A stretch of DNA of 31,631 bases, from the NCBI GenBank assembly GCA_002501885.1, contig DAON01000103.1, positions 1 to 31,631 of the forward strand, read 5' to 3'. The notes beneath the pieces were generated by a model. It had not been told where the DNA came from. It did not search any database and saw nothing but the letters and a program-made list of their open reading frames with translations. The position numbers were made by a program, and so were the translations under genes. Shown in pieces: positions 15,718 through 23,682 of this stretch (positions are counted from its first letter, which is position 1; each line of letters begins with the position of its first letter). The DNA is from Euryarchaeota archaeon UBA220 (GTDB taxonomy: Archaea; Thermoplasmatota; Poseidoniia; Poseidoniales; Thalassarchaeaceae).

Positions 15718-15747
15718 ACCCGACGGTCCCTATAGGGACCGACGGGT
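15718..15747. promoter_or_regulatory. 30-bp near-perfect palindrome in front of nuoA
   Basis: Arms of 13 bases pair at 12 of 13 positions (one A-A mismatch at 15723/15742) around a TATA centre. The inner 18 bases (15724-15741) are a perfect palindrome with CGGTCCC and GGGACCG arms. On the minus strand it ends 7 bases before the nuoA ATG and its 3' arm ends in GGGT, part of the weak ribosome-binding sequence GGGTG. It may be an RNA hairpin controlling nuoA translation, an operator for the nuo operon, or a 3' hairpin of the preceding surface-protein gene. Confidence 0.6.
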
Positions 15748-15765
15748 CATTGCAACTGAATTGGG

Positions 15766-15775
15766 GCAATAAGCC
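15766..15775 (-). promoter_or_regulatory. Possible TATA-like element for the nuo operon
   Basis: The minus strand reads GGCTTATTGC, the most A/T-rich stretch in the 92-base gap between the surface protein stop (15803) and nuoA (15710). If it acts as a TATA box, the start site about 25 bases downstream would fall inside the palindrome at 15718-15747, which would favour an operator role for the palindrome. Weak match to an archaeal TATA box. Confidence 0.2.
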
Positions 15776-15802
15776 TATCCGGGCAGGACTCCGGAAGATT
15801 GT

Positions 15803-18517
15803 TCAGTCCTCAAACTGATTTTCCAGCACTTCGGCTATTCTTCGGTTCTCTGCTCGAGAGCGGAAGAACAACACTACGACTAGTATAGAGCCTAGGATGA
15901 TTGAACCGTAAACTAGCATTTGAGTGGCTTCCTCAGAGAGTCCAATGAATGTCGATGGCATGACCGAAGTAACCTGTAGATCAATTGGTTCACCCGCTAC
16001 CGGAAGTCCTTCGGGTTGCACAGTAACAGTGAATCTGTAGGTATCATCTTCAAGCAATTCACTAGGTGGAACTACGCTGACTTGGACTTCCTTGGTCTCA
16101 CCCGGCGCAAGTTCAAATTCGTCGAAATCGACATTAACAGTCCAACCTCGTAGAGACTCGCTGGATAGTACCTCAACATCTTCTACGACATTGCCATGGT
16201 TAGTGATGAATAGGGTGAAGTAGGCCTTGTCTGGCCATTCTGCGCTCTTTGAATCTTCACCTTCAAGTGTGAATCTTAGGTCGTGTATAGTTCTGATTTC
16301 AACTACTATGTCAACAGTGGTCCTTTGGGCAGTATTCTTCTGCGAAGAGGCCCCGACTTCAATTACTCCTGAAACGCCATTCGCAACTCCCTCGGAGACT
16401 TCTAGTTCGATCACTAACAGAACTCTCTCGCCATTACCAATGGAGAAAGTACCATCGATTTCAACTCCTTCTACAGTCATCGTCCTAAGTACCGATGATT
16501 CCATGCCTGAGACGGTAATGACAGCTGTATCTCCTCCGGGGTAGTCACCTGTATTCTCTACCCAAAAAGAGGTGGTAATTGAGCCGCCCGGAGGAAGGGT
16601 TGCTTGAATCTGGTCAGGAATCTCTCCTGGATTCTGTGGTGAAATTGCCATAGCGTAGTTGTAGTTCGAAACCACTACAGTTACGGTGTGCTCATCGGCG
16701 ATATTGGTCCCATAGATGGCGATGCGGGCGAGGGTGCTCGCTGAGTCGGCATCCTCCTCACCTTCAACCAGTACATCGAGGAAGACGGTTTGTTTCTGGC
16801 CCGGATCTAATACAATCTGTGTGATGGTATTGCCTTGTGAATCAGAGAATGATGACTGCCACATAGGTGAGTTGCAGCCAGTCTGGTCGTTTGGATCACA
16901 GGTCTGTAACTTGAAGGTGTCCTGAATGTTACCAGAGTTAGTGACCTCAATTGGGAATTGTACTGTCTGATCCGAGCGCCCTGTCTGTTGAGTAGACAGA
17001 ATTGATGTAGTGACGCTGTGCTTGGCTGCGACTGAAACTGTGAGGTCTTTGGAGTCATAAGGGTCGCTTCCTCCTCCTCTTCCAACTGTGAATGCAATCA
17101 CAACATCTTCGACCGCACTAGCATCTTCGGGAACGAATACCTCAGCAGTAACTGTCTCTCTATTATTGCCTGAATTGGCACTTCCTACTGTCACTGATGT
17201 CTGAGAGAATGACACTTGCCAACCAGGGGGTAGACCTTCTGCTCCGATAGACATTGTTTCCATGCCATTGCCCTGATTGGTAACCTGTACAGACAGTGTA
17301 TCTGACGACCCCGGTTCGACATTGTTGAGTTTATTTTTACTTAGTGAAAGTGCAGCTGCGTGACTCTGTCCGACAGTTACAGTGAGAATCTGTTCGCAGC
17401 CTATTGTGGTCCCGGCACGCCCTTGTATTTTGATTCCGACTTGTGTGCCTGATTCAACTGAATCATCTGGAGACACGGTGAATGTGAAGGTGTGGCTGTC
17501 TTGAGATCCACCTGGTTCAGACAGTAATTTGCTCAATGGGCTATCAAAGTCTACCCAACCCGATATATCGTGATCAGAGTTTTGTGCCTGAGCGCTGGCA
17601 GTTACAGTCCACTCGGTATTGCCAATGTTCTCAACCTCAAATGAGTTACTTGCAGAGTCGCCGGGGTCGAGGTTGTGAGAGGTGAATTGTAAGTCTGGAT
17701 CACATTCCTTGCGTTCGGGGACCTTTAGTGTCAGAGTGAGGTTGTCCTCGGCTTGGTCAGCAGCATTAGGGTCATTTGTTACTGTGGCCTTGAGTATGAA
17801 GCAGTGGTCACCGGCTTCAGTTGAACTCCCATCAGGAATGTCGACTGTAACTTCCACCGTCTCCTTGTCCTCTGGTTCAAGTTGCAAAACCTGTGGGTCA
17901 ACAGTGGCATCCAAAGTATCTGATTCGCAGTCACTATCCGAAGTCAACTCCAACTGAACATTTGCCTGTTGTTCGCCATTGTTCTCGACATCGACATCCC
18001 AAGTGACACTGTCAGAACCTGTGGTATCGCCATCGTAGGTCTTGAGTTGTTCATCCGTTGTGAGGCTCACAGAATACAGGCCTCCTCCATCTCCAGCGGT
18101 TGTCGTAACAGTGACATCATCATTCGAGGGAGATCCTGGTAATCCTCCAGAAACCTGTCCTTGAGCATTCACGGTGGTTTCACACTCTCCGTTGGCCTGA
18201 TCAGAGACAGAAACGGTTAGTTTGACGGTTTCAGATGATCCTGAGTCCACCGTCACGGTTGTTGTTTCCAGCGTTGATGTGAATCCATTGCAGTCATTTC
18301 CCTGCTGAGTGCTTAGAGAAACCAAGGCATCATCGTCTCCAGAATTCTGTATCACTATGTCGTATTCTGCAGCATCATCTGTTGTTGCCTCGGCCGTCAT
18401 GGGATTTGCAGAAACTGAGATTTCTACATCAGCAGCGACCAGTGGTGATGAGAGGCTCAGAACGAGTACTGCAACGATCAGACTTGCTGAATTGCTTGGC
18501 TTCATCATATTTCGCAC
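15803..18517 (-). CDS. Exported tandem beta-sandwich (NEW3/CARDB-like) surface protein with C-terminal membrane anchor
   Basis: About 900 residues. A signal peptide (LIVAVLVLSLSSPLVAADV) leads into about seven repeats of roughly 110-125 residues, each starting near a 'hxhxxxxxxxxxxxG' strand and containing 'VxNxGN/GD' and 'LxPGxxxxVxxxVxVP' motifs, for example VEVTVDIPDGS, LDVLVEGEEDA and VQVSVVPPSELLEDD. These resemble NEW3/CARDB-type Ig-like domains. Several repeats hold pairs of Cys that could form disulphides. One membrane span (about 867-885) and a 19-residue charged tail end the protein. Likely a stalk or adhesive cell-surface protein; no catalytic motif seen. GTG 18517 has an AGAGGG 8 bases upstream, but ATGs at 18508 and 18505 are alternatives. 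Last of the five surface genes. Confidence 0.8.
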   Translation of the reverse strand: MRNMMKPSNSASLIVAVLVLSLSSPLVAADVEISVSANPMTAEATTDDAAEYDIVIQNSGDDDALVSLSTQQGNDCNGFTSTLETTTVTVDSGSSETVKLTVSVSDQANGECETTVNAQGQVSGGLPGSPSNDDVTVTTTAGDGGGLYSVSLTTDEQLKTYDGDTTGSDSVTWDVDVENNGEQQANVQLELTSDSDCESDTLDATVDPQVLQLEPEDKETVEVTVDIPDGSSTEAGDHCFILKATVTNDPNAADQAEDNLTLTLKVPERKECDPDLQFTSHNLDPGDSASNSFEVENIGNTEWTVTASAQAQNSDHDISGWVDFDSPLSKLLSEPGGSQDSHTFTFTVSPDDSVESGTQVGIKIQGRAGTTIGCEQILTVTVGQSHAAALSLSKNKLNNVEPGSSDTLSVQVTNQGNGMETMSIGAEGLPPGWQVSFSQTSVTVGSANSGNNRETVTAEVFVPEDASAVEDVVIAFTVGRGGGSDPYDSKDLTVSVAAKHSVTTSILSTQQTGRSDQTVQFPIEVTNSGNIQDTFKLQTCDPNDQTGCNSPMWQSSFSDSQGNTITQIVLDPGQKQTVFLDVLVEGEEDADSASTLARIAIYGTNIADEHTVTVVVSNYNYAMAISPQNPGEIPDQIQATLPPGGSITTSFWVENTGDYPGGDTAVITVSGMESSVLRTMTVEGVEIDGTFSIGNGERVLLVIELEVSEGVANGVSGVIEVGASSQKNTAQRTTVDIVVEIRTIHDLRFTLEGEDSKSAEWPDKAYFTLFITNHGNVVEDVEVLSSESLRGWTVNVDFDEFELAPGETKEVQVSVVPPSELLEDDTYRFTVTVQPEGLPVAGEPIDLQVTSVMPSTFIGLSEEATQMLVYGSIILGSILVVVLFFRSRAENRRIAEVLENQFED

Positions 18518-18546
18518 TAGACCGTCCCTCTAAGGGCTTCGGGCCA

Positions 18547-18565
18547 CACGACCCCTAGGGTCGTG
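18547..18565. repeat. Inverted repeat, 8-bp arms, 3-nt loop
   Basis: Arms CACGACCC and GGGTCGTG around CTA on the + strand. It starts 6 bases after the stop codon of the subtilisin gene and 29 bases before the first possible start of the next gene. A smaller CCCT/AGGG pair with the same CTA loop lies closer to that start (about 18527-18537) and contains its purine-rich AGAGGG. Probably an RNA hairpin between the two cistrons. Confidence 0.55.
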
Positions 18566-18571
18566 ATTCGA

Positions 18572-21500
18572 TTAGGCTTCGATTAGGTCGTCTGTCGAAG
18601 TGTCACAATGCAGACAGTTGCCCATAGAGACGATGTCACAGCCAGGAACCTGGTCCGCCTTGTGGTACCTCGCACCGCACTCTGAGCAGGCCCATGCATC
18701 TCCCACAGTGATATCGCCACTACAGATCCAGCAGGGAATACCGCTGGTCTCTTCCTCTTCCTTTTCAGATAGGCCCAAAGAGTCTGCAATTTTGTTCAGA
18801 GAATCAGGACTAATTAGACTGGAAGATTGATCTCTTCGCGAATACAAGAATACACCACCAGCAATCATTGCCACAACAACAAATGCAATCAAAGCCATTT
18901 GTAGAGTAGAAGAATCCTGAGTATTTGCTGCAGGGAGGACATCTATGTCGATAGTGAATGATGATGTTTCGATTACATCTTGAGTATCGGCGATGCTCAC
19001 AACCAAGGTTCCATCACTCCCAGTTTTAGGTGTAAATCCTACCTTGAGAGTCCTAACTTCGCCGGGCATCAAATTCACAACAACTCCATCTAGAATCAAA
19101 GGATCCCAATCTGATGGTCCTGTGACTTGTAGAATATCCGAAACTTGTGAGTTACCTGTGTTCTCCAACTCTATCTGTATAGTCGTGGCATAACCCTGGT
19201 GGGCAGTGGCTTGGCTGACTAAGTTCCAAGAGACGCTGTCTACATGCTGTACAAGCAGTGAAATCGGATAACTGATAACAACTCCCTCGCCTTCCATAAT
19301 TAGAGTGATTACAGGCTCCGAGCCGGCCTCAGCAGATAGTGGGATTACTACCGTGCACCATATCGTTGAGCTAGCTCCAGGCGCTAGTGTAGAAGGCGCC
19401 GTACAAGTGGAGGACCAGTCTTCATCTGGGACCTCAAGCGAAGTGCTTGGTCTCCAAGTCGTAGATCCCACATTCTCGATACTCCAGGCTAGATCGAATC
19501 CCAGCCCTCCAACCGGGTGGTATGGTATTCCTAGAGGATGGTCCGCAGAGGTACCGTCAGGAAGTGCTATCTGTTGGAATTGTAGTATTGGAATAGCTCC
19601 TGAAAGTACATTCAGAGTTCTGTTCCAGTCGAATGAGAAACCATCTTCGGTAGCGAAACGAATCTCCAGTTCACCGCTAACCGCGGCCCCGTTTCCTTCG
19701 AGTACTAACGAGATTGTAGTTGAGTCTCCTGTGGGTACAGTGACAGTATCAAGACCATCAGTTACACTCCATCCACCTGGAATGCTCCTGAGGTATGGTT
19801 GCAACTCAAGTAGGCGGTTTCCATGGTTAGTGATTTCTAAATCAATTTCGAGTGATGAGTCAGGAGTTACTTCTTGCTCGGCGCCGCCTGAGTTAGGAGT
19901 TGTGCTGACTTCGTCAATATCCATCACTACCAGAGAAATATCCTCACTCCAAGAGTCTGAGCTAACGCGTGAATGGATAATCAGTGCTGCATCAAACACA
20001 CTTCCAGCCGGAATCATTGCTCCGGGCGGATTTATCGTGATGTCGATGGCCCTTCCGGCATCCTTAGCCAGAGTTCCTGTTGACCCGTGAGATGAGCCTG
20101 AGAATGCTCCCAATGAGTCAAGACCGAGGTGCCATCCGGATGGAGATACCAACTCGACATCGTAACTCTGCGCTCCATTTCCTTCATTGAAGACCAATAT
20201 CTGGAGTTGTGTCGGGTCAAGAGGACTGACTAGGAATTGTTCGCCATTCATGACGATATCAACTCCTGCTAGAACTGGCACATCTAGGTAAATCGTCAGT
20301 TGTGAGTTGACATTATTCTCGATGTCTGTCCCGGTGACGACCATTCTGTAAAGGCCAGGAGGTGGAGACTCGTGGTGTAGAACTGTTAGGCTAACTTCCT
20401 CAATCTCTGCTGGTTCCAGATTGAATGTGTTGGAAGTGAACGAGGTGAACCAATTGTACTCTACTCCATCTTGAACTCTAACTGGGTCAGTTACTTCGAT
20501 AGTAGCATTGGTCTCAAACAAGGCCGTGTTCATCAAAGATAGTTGCCATGCAGATGAGCTGACAGTTGAGTCGGATAGAGTAATCGTCTCCTCGAGTGCT
20601 GAAACTCTGACTCCTGGAGCGCTGACAATTACCGTTTCGACTAGGTAGTTATTCGACTCCGAAACCTCCTCTACCAATCCACTCGGATCGATGTGGAATG
20701 TCAGTTCTACTTCTCCCTCTTGATCAGGAGTCCAATTCCATTCCAAATCAGTTGTCTCCCCTGGAGACATACTAATCTGATGCATTCCAAGCAATTCCGT
20801 ATCGGCCCGAGCAATTACTGAGAGGTCTGCAATAGAACCAGCGCCCTGATTCTTGACTTCTACAGAAATGTCGATTTCTTCTCCTACTTGTGGAATTGAG
20901 GAAGATATCTCAAACGAATCCTGAACGAATGTTGGATCAGGAGTTAGGTCGTTCACATTGACGCCGCGTACGGCTAAGGAGTAAGGTTGCCATGACCTCC
21001 CTCCTCCATGCTGGGCATCTCTCACCCTAACTGTCCATGTACCTGTAGCAGCATTGTCAACCAGTACGACCTCGACATTGTTGACTGAGTCCTTCGTACC
21101 GCCCGTGACTGAGCGACCATTAACGAATACATTGCCCTTGTACGATACTTGTCCATTAGGAGAAATTACCTCAAGATCTAGGTCGTTACGTAGTTGAGTG
21201 GAGGAAGATGTTGAGCCAGGATAATCGGACCAAGTCAGGACTACTTTGAGAGGTTCGCCGGCTCTTGAAACATCGAAAGTGTAGTCGCTTGTCTGGCCGC
21301 TTGATAGTCGAGATCTATCATCAACAAAGATGCCGACATCGCTGCTTGGAATCAATGAGTTGACAAGATTCAATCTGCCCCACCCCTCATCGTCATTCGG
21401 GATGTCTCTAGTCCCCATATCTTGGGCTCCCAGAATCAATAAACCCTTGATCAGAGAGCCTTGTGGAGCTGGTCTGTTGGTAATCTCCATCAGATATTCT

Positions 21501-23050
21501 CGAACTAATGCAGACGCTCCTGCTGCTGCAGGTGTAGCCATAGAAGTGCCACTGTATTCGAGATACCAAGTGTTACTCCATGAGCCTTGAGCATTGTCGG
21601 CCTCCTGAGACTTACAAGACCTGACATAATCTCCAGGAGCGACTATGTCGGGCTTGATTCTGCCATCGTCGGTTGGACCGCGACTACTCCAATAGTACAT
21701 CTCGTCTGGAGCGCCACTGTAGCGGTTCTTGTGTCCTCCAACTGTAATCACATTCTTTGCTGTACCTGGAGGAGATACTCCCGAGTTGCGATCGTTTCCT
21801 GCTGCGAAGAGGACTGTCATTCCCTGATACGACCAATATTGGTCCCAGGTCGATGTTCGATCATCAGCGTCCTCAGACTGAGTAGAGTAGCCGCCACCGC
21901 CTGAGCCCGAGCCCCAACTGTTTGTGTGTAATCTAGCACCGCCATTGTAGGCAGAGTTGAGCATGCTGTTGATTCCATAACTGTACAACTGACCAGTATC
22001 GTCATCTTCCATTGCTTGGAAGTATAACTGTGCCTCAGGGGCAACTCCCTGGTAAGTTCCACTGCTACGGGAACCATCGCCAAGAACTGTACAGGCCACA
22101 TGAGTACCGTGGCCGTCAGTGGTATCCGCTGTGGAGGAGTCTCCTGGTGTTACTGAGGTCAAGGCTGCAACGCGACCAGAGAAGTCACCATGATCGTCAT
22201 CTAGGCCTGAGTCTCCTACAGCTATCTTCTGGCCACTACCATTGAGTCCAGTGATGAAAGTGGTCTCGACGGTATTGATACCCATGTGGTTCCTTGCTTG
22301 GTCGTTATGTAATACCAGAACAGGCATTGGTGCAATGTAGGCTACTGAGGGGTGTCTAGTGATGTCATCGATATGCTCGATGTCAATCGAGCCCCAGAGT
22401 CTCCCCTGCTCCGGCGACCAAGGCTCTGTGAGCCATTGAGAAGCATCTAGCAATGAGTCCTGGAAGTCAAGGCCCGGTTGATTTTGCCGAACTAGATCTA
22501 TGTTTTTCCAACCGATTACCTCGACTGGGATTTCCCCTTCTCCGTTAATCAGTCTTAGTTCTGGGTGTATGAGTAGAGCTGAGGGTACTTCATGCAGAGA
22601 GACGACTTCCTTCAATTCCGCAACCAAAGATAATTCATCGGGCTGACCTTGTATCAGGAATCCGGATGGAGGAATTGTCGATCGAATTTCTACATTGGCT
22701 GCTTCCAATATCATCTGTCTGGCATCCCAGAGTCCAACTTGTCCGTCGACAATGGCGATTGAGAGATCGGAACGGTGTTGGGCTAACTCCGAGCTTATCT
22801 CGACTCCAAGTAGTAGTCCTGCCTCGGTGTAAACTCCGATGCTGGAGTCAGCTCGGTTGGCGCGAATATCCTCAAATCCATCGTAAATTATTGGTGCTCC
22901 AAGATCCTGAATGCTGTCAGGGTCTGGGGCTATCTCGACTCTCTCGGGAGTGTATCCCAACATCTGTTCATCTGATGTGGTGTCATAGGACAAGGGCGAG
23001 TAGGATAGCAGTAGTACTGCCAAAACGAGTACCACTGAGCGCTTCTGCAT
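18572..23050 (-). CDS. Membrane-anchored subtilisin-like (S8) protease with CARDB-type domains and cytoplasmic zinc finger
   Basis: A 1492-residue exported serine protease. Signal peptide at 1-22, then a prodomain-like region to about 250. The catalytic domain shows Asp280 in KIAVGDSGLDDDH, His314 in DGHGTHVAC, the oxyanion Asn419 in FAAGND, and Ser503 in SGTSMATPAAA: a complete triad. A beta domain typical of archaeal and Kp43-type subtilases follows (VLTWSDYPGS, NDLDLEV, GTWTVRV), then a CARDB domain (about 705-805) with VSESNNYLVETV, then further Ig-like repeats. A membrane span lies at about 1386-1404. The last ~56 residues are cytoplasmic and have eight Cys/His in zinc-finger spacing (C1440, C1443, C1455, C1458, H1463, C1471, C1479, C1482), resembling prokaryotic RING-like fingers. 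No clear ribosome-binding sequence before ATG 23050. Confidence 0.92.
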   Translation of the reverse strand: MQKRSVVLVLAVLLLSYSPLSYDTTSDEQMLGYTPERVEIAPDPDSIQDLGAPIIYDGFEDIRANRADSSIGVYTEAGLLLGVEISSELAQHRSDLSIAIVDGQVGLWDARQMILEAANVEIRSTIPPSGFLIQGQPDELSLVAELKEVVSLHEVPSALLIHPELRLINGEGEIPVEVIGWKNIDLVRQNQPGLDFQDSLLDASQWLTEPWSPEQGRLWGSIDIEHIDDITRHPSVAYIAPMPVLVLHNDQARNHMGINTVETTFITGLNGSGQKIAVGDSGLDDDHGDFSGRVAALTSVTPGDSSTADTTDGHGTHVACTVLGDGSRSSGTYQGVAPEAQLYFQAMEDDDTGQLYSYGINSMLNSAYNGGARLHTNSWGSGSGGGGYSTQSEDADDRTSTWDQYWSYQGMTVLFAAGNDRNSGVSPPGTAKNVITVGGHKNRYSGAPDEMYYWSSRGPTDDGRIKPDIVAPGDYVRSCKSQEADNAQGSWSNTWYLEYSGTSMATPAAAGASALVREYLMEITNRPAPQGSLIKGLLILGAQDMGTRDIPNDDEGWGRLNLVNSLIPSSDVGIFVDDRSRLSSGQTSDYTFDVSRAGEPLKVVLTWSDYPGSTSSSTQLRNDLDLEVISPNGQVSYKGNVFVNGRSVTGGTKDSVNNVEVVLVDNAATGTWTVRVRDAQHGGGRSWQPYSLAVRGVNVNDLTPDPTFVQDSFEISSSIPQVGEEIDISVEVKNQGAGSIADLSVIARADTELLGMHQISMSPGETTDLEWNWTPDQEGEVELTFHIDPSGLVEEVSESNNYLVETVIVSAPGVRVSALEETITLSDSTVSSSAWQLSLMNTALFETNATIEVTDPVRVQDGVEYNWFTSFTSNTFNLEPAEIEEVSLTVLHHESPPPGLYRMVVTGTDIENNVNSQLTIYLDVPVLAGVDIVMNGEQFLVSPLDPTQLQILVFNEGNGAQSYDVELVSPSGWHLGLDSLGAFSGSSHGSTGTLAKDAGRAIDITINPPGAMIPAGSVFDAALIIHSRVSSDSWSEDISLVVMDIDEVSTTPNSGGAEQEVTPDSSLEIDLEITNHGNRLLELQPYLRSIPGGWSVTDGLDTVTVPTGDSTTISLVLEGNGAAVSGELEIRFATEDGFSFDWNRTLNVLSGAIPILQFQQIALPDGTSADHPLGIPYHPVGGLGFDLAWSIENVGSTTWRPSTSLEVPDEDWSSTCTAPSTLAPGASSTIWCTVVIPLSAEAGSEPVITLIMEGEGVVISYPISLLVQHVDSVSWNLVSQATAHQGYATTIQIELENTGNSQVSDILQVTGPSDWDPLILDGVVVNLMPGEVRTLKVGFTPKTGSDGTLVVSIADTQDVIETSSFTIDIDVLPAANTQDSSTLQMALIAFVVVAMIAGGVFLYSRRDQSSSLISPDSLNKIADSLGLSEKEEEETSGIPCWICSGDITVGDAWACSECGARYHKADQVPGCDIVSMGNCLHCDTSTDDLIEA

Positions 23051-23082
23051 GGGTTTCGCCCGAGAGGGGGCGATTTGAGCGT

Positions 23083-23101
23083 ATGGGTTCTACGAACCCA
23101 T
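23083..23101. repeat. Perfect inverted repeat, 8-bp arms, 3-nt loop
   Basis: Arms ATGGGTTC and GAACCCAT around TAC on the + strand. It begins 14 bases after the stop of the 188-residue protein gene and ends 32 bases before the subtilisin ATG. A second, shorter pair (TCGCCC and GGGCGA, 23056-23073, 6-bp arms) lies between it and the ATG, so the subtilisin leader could hold two consecutive hairpins. Confidence 0.55.
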
Positions 23102-23115
23102 GACGAGTCATCTGT

Positions 23116-23682
23116 CTAGAGGATGTGGAAGGATGACCTGTCGAAGAATAGTTGCATGGTCCATTCCCCTACATTGTGAGTCCATCTCTCACTTCTCTCT
23201 CCATCATAGGAATCGTAGTAGAGTATGATTTCAATGGTGTAATTTTCCCATACTGATTCTCCGCCTATTTGCAGTTCTAGTTCATCACCAGCAATTGAAG
23301 TGTGGGCTGCAATAGAATCTCTGGAGAAGTCTTGTCTGGCTACCTCCAATCCCTCTGAGTCGATGAAACGTATTGTCAAGTCAACATTCTCAATTGCCCT
23401 GCTTCCGTCATTGCCTAGCTCAACGAGTACCACATGACCGGGGCCTCCTTCACGGTATACGATATCGACTGCGACTCTGTCATAGGGAACGACCCATGCA
23501 ACAACAAACAAGGTAGCAACAAGCATTAGCAAGACAGCAATCGAGGCGAAAATAACTCTAGTTGGAGAGATGTGCTTCCTAGCGCTGTCCTCTATCTTCT
23601 CAAGAATCTCGTGTGCCAAATCAGCATCAGGATTGATGTCCTCATCCTCGTTCTGATTCTTTATTCTCTCCATCAATCCCAT
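23116..23682 (-). CDS. Small single-span membrane protein with extracellular beta domain, unknown function
   Basis: 188 residues. A charged cytoplasmic N-terminus (about 1-41, many Asp/Glu) leads to one membrane helix (about 42-66, VIFASIAVLLMLVATLFVVA) and an external domain of about 120 residues made of likely beta strands (VVLVELGNDGSRAIENVDLT, ending ERWTHNVGEWTMQLFF). The external part looks like a single Ig-like or FxLYD-like domain, but I do not recognise the family. The ATG at 23682 directly abuts the stop codon of the ~1460-residue gene (TGA then ATG), so the two are probably translationally coupled and may work together. Confidence 0.75.
   Translation of the reverse strand: MGLMERIKNQNEDEDINPDADLAHEILEKIEDSARKHISPTRVIFASIAVLLMLVATLFVVAWVVPYDRVAVDIVYREGGPGHVVLVELGNDGSRAIENVDLTIRFIDSEGLEVARQDFSRDSIAAHTSIAGDELELQIGGESVWENYTIEIILYYDSYDGERSERWTHNVGEWTMQLFFDRSSFHIL

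Noticed and set aside
15785..15810. AGGACT/AGTCCT inverted repeat at the end of the surface-protein gene
   Set aside because: Only 6-bp arms with a 14-base loop and partly inside the coding end; too weak to call a terminator.
19305..20090. 261-codon open frame on the + strand inside the subtilisin gene
   Set aside because: Antisense to the CARDB/Ig-like part of a well-supported protein; Ser/Pro-rich composition typical of an antisense shadow, no ribosome-binding site.
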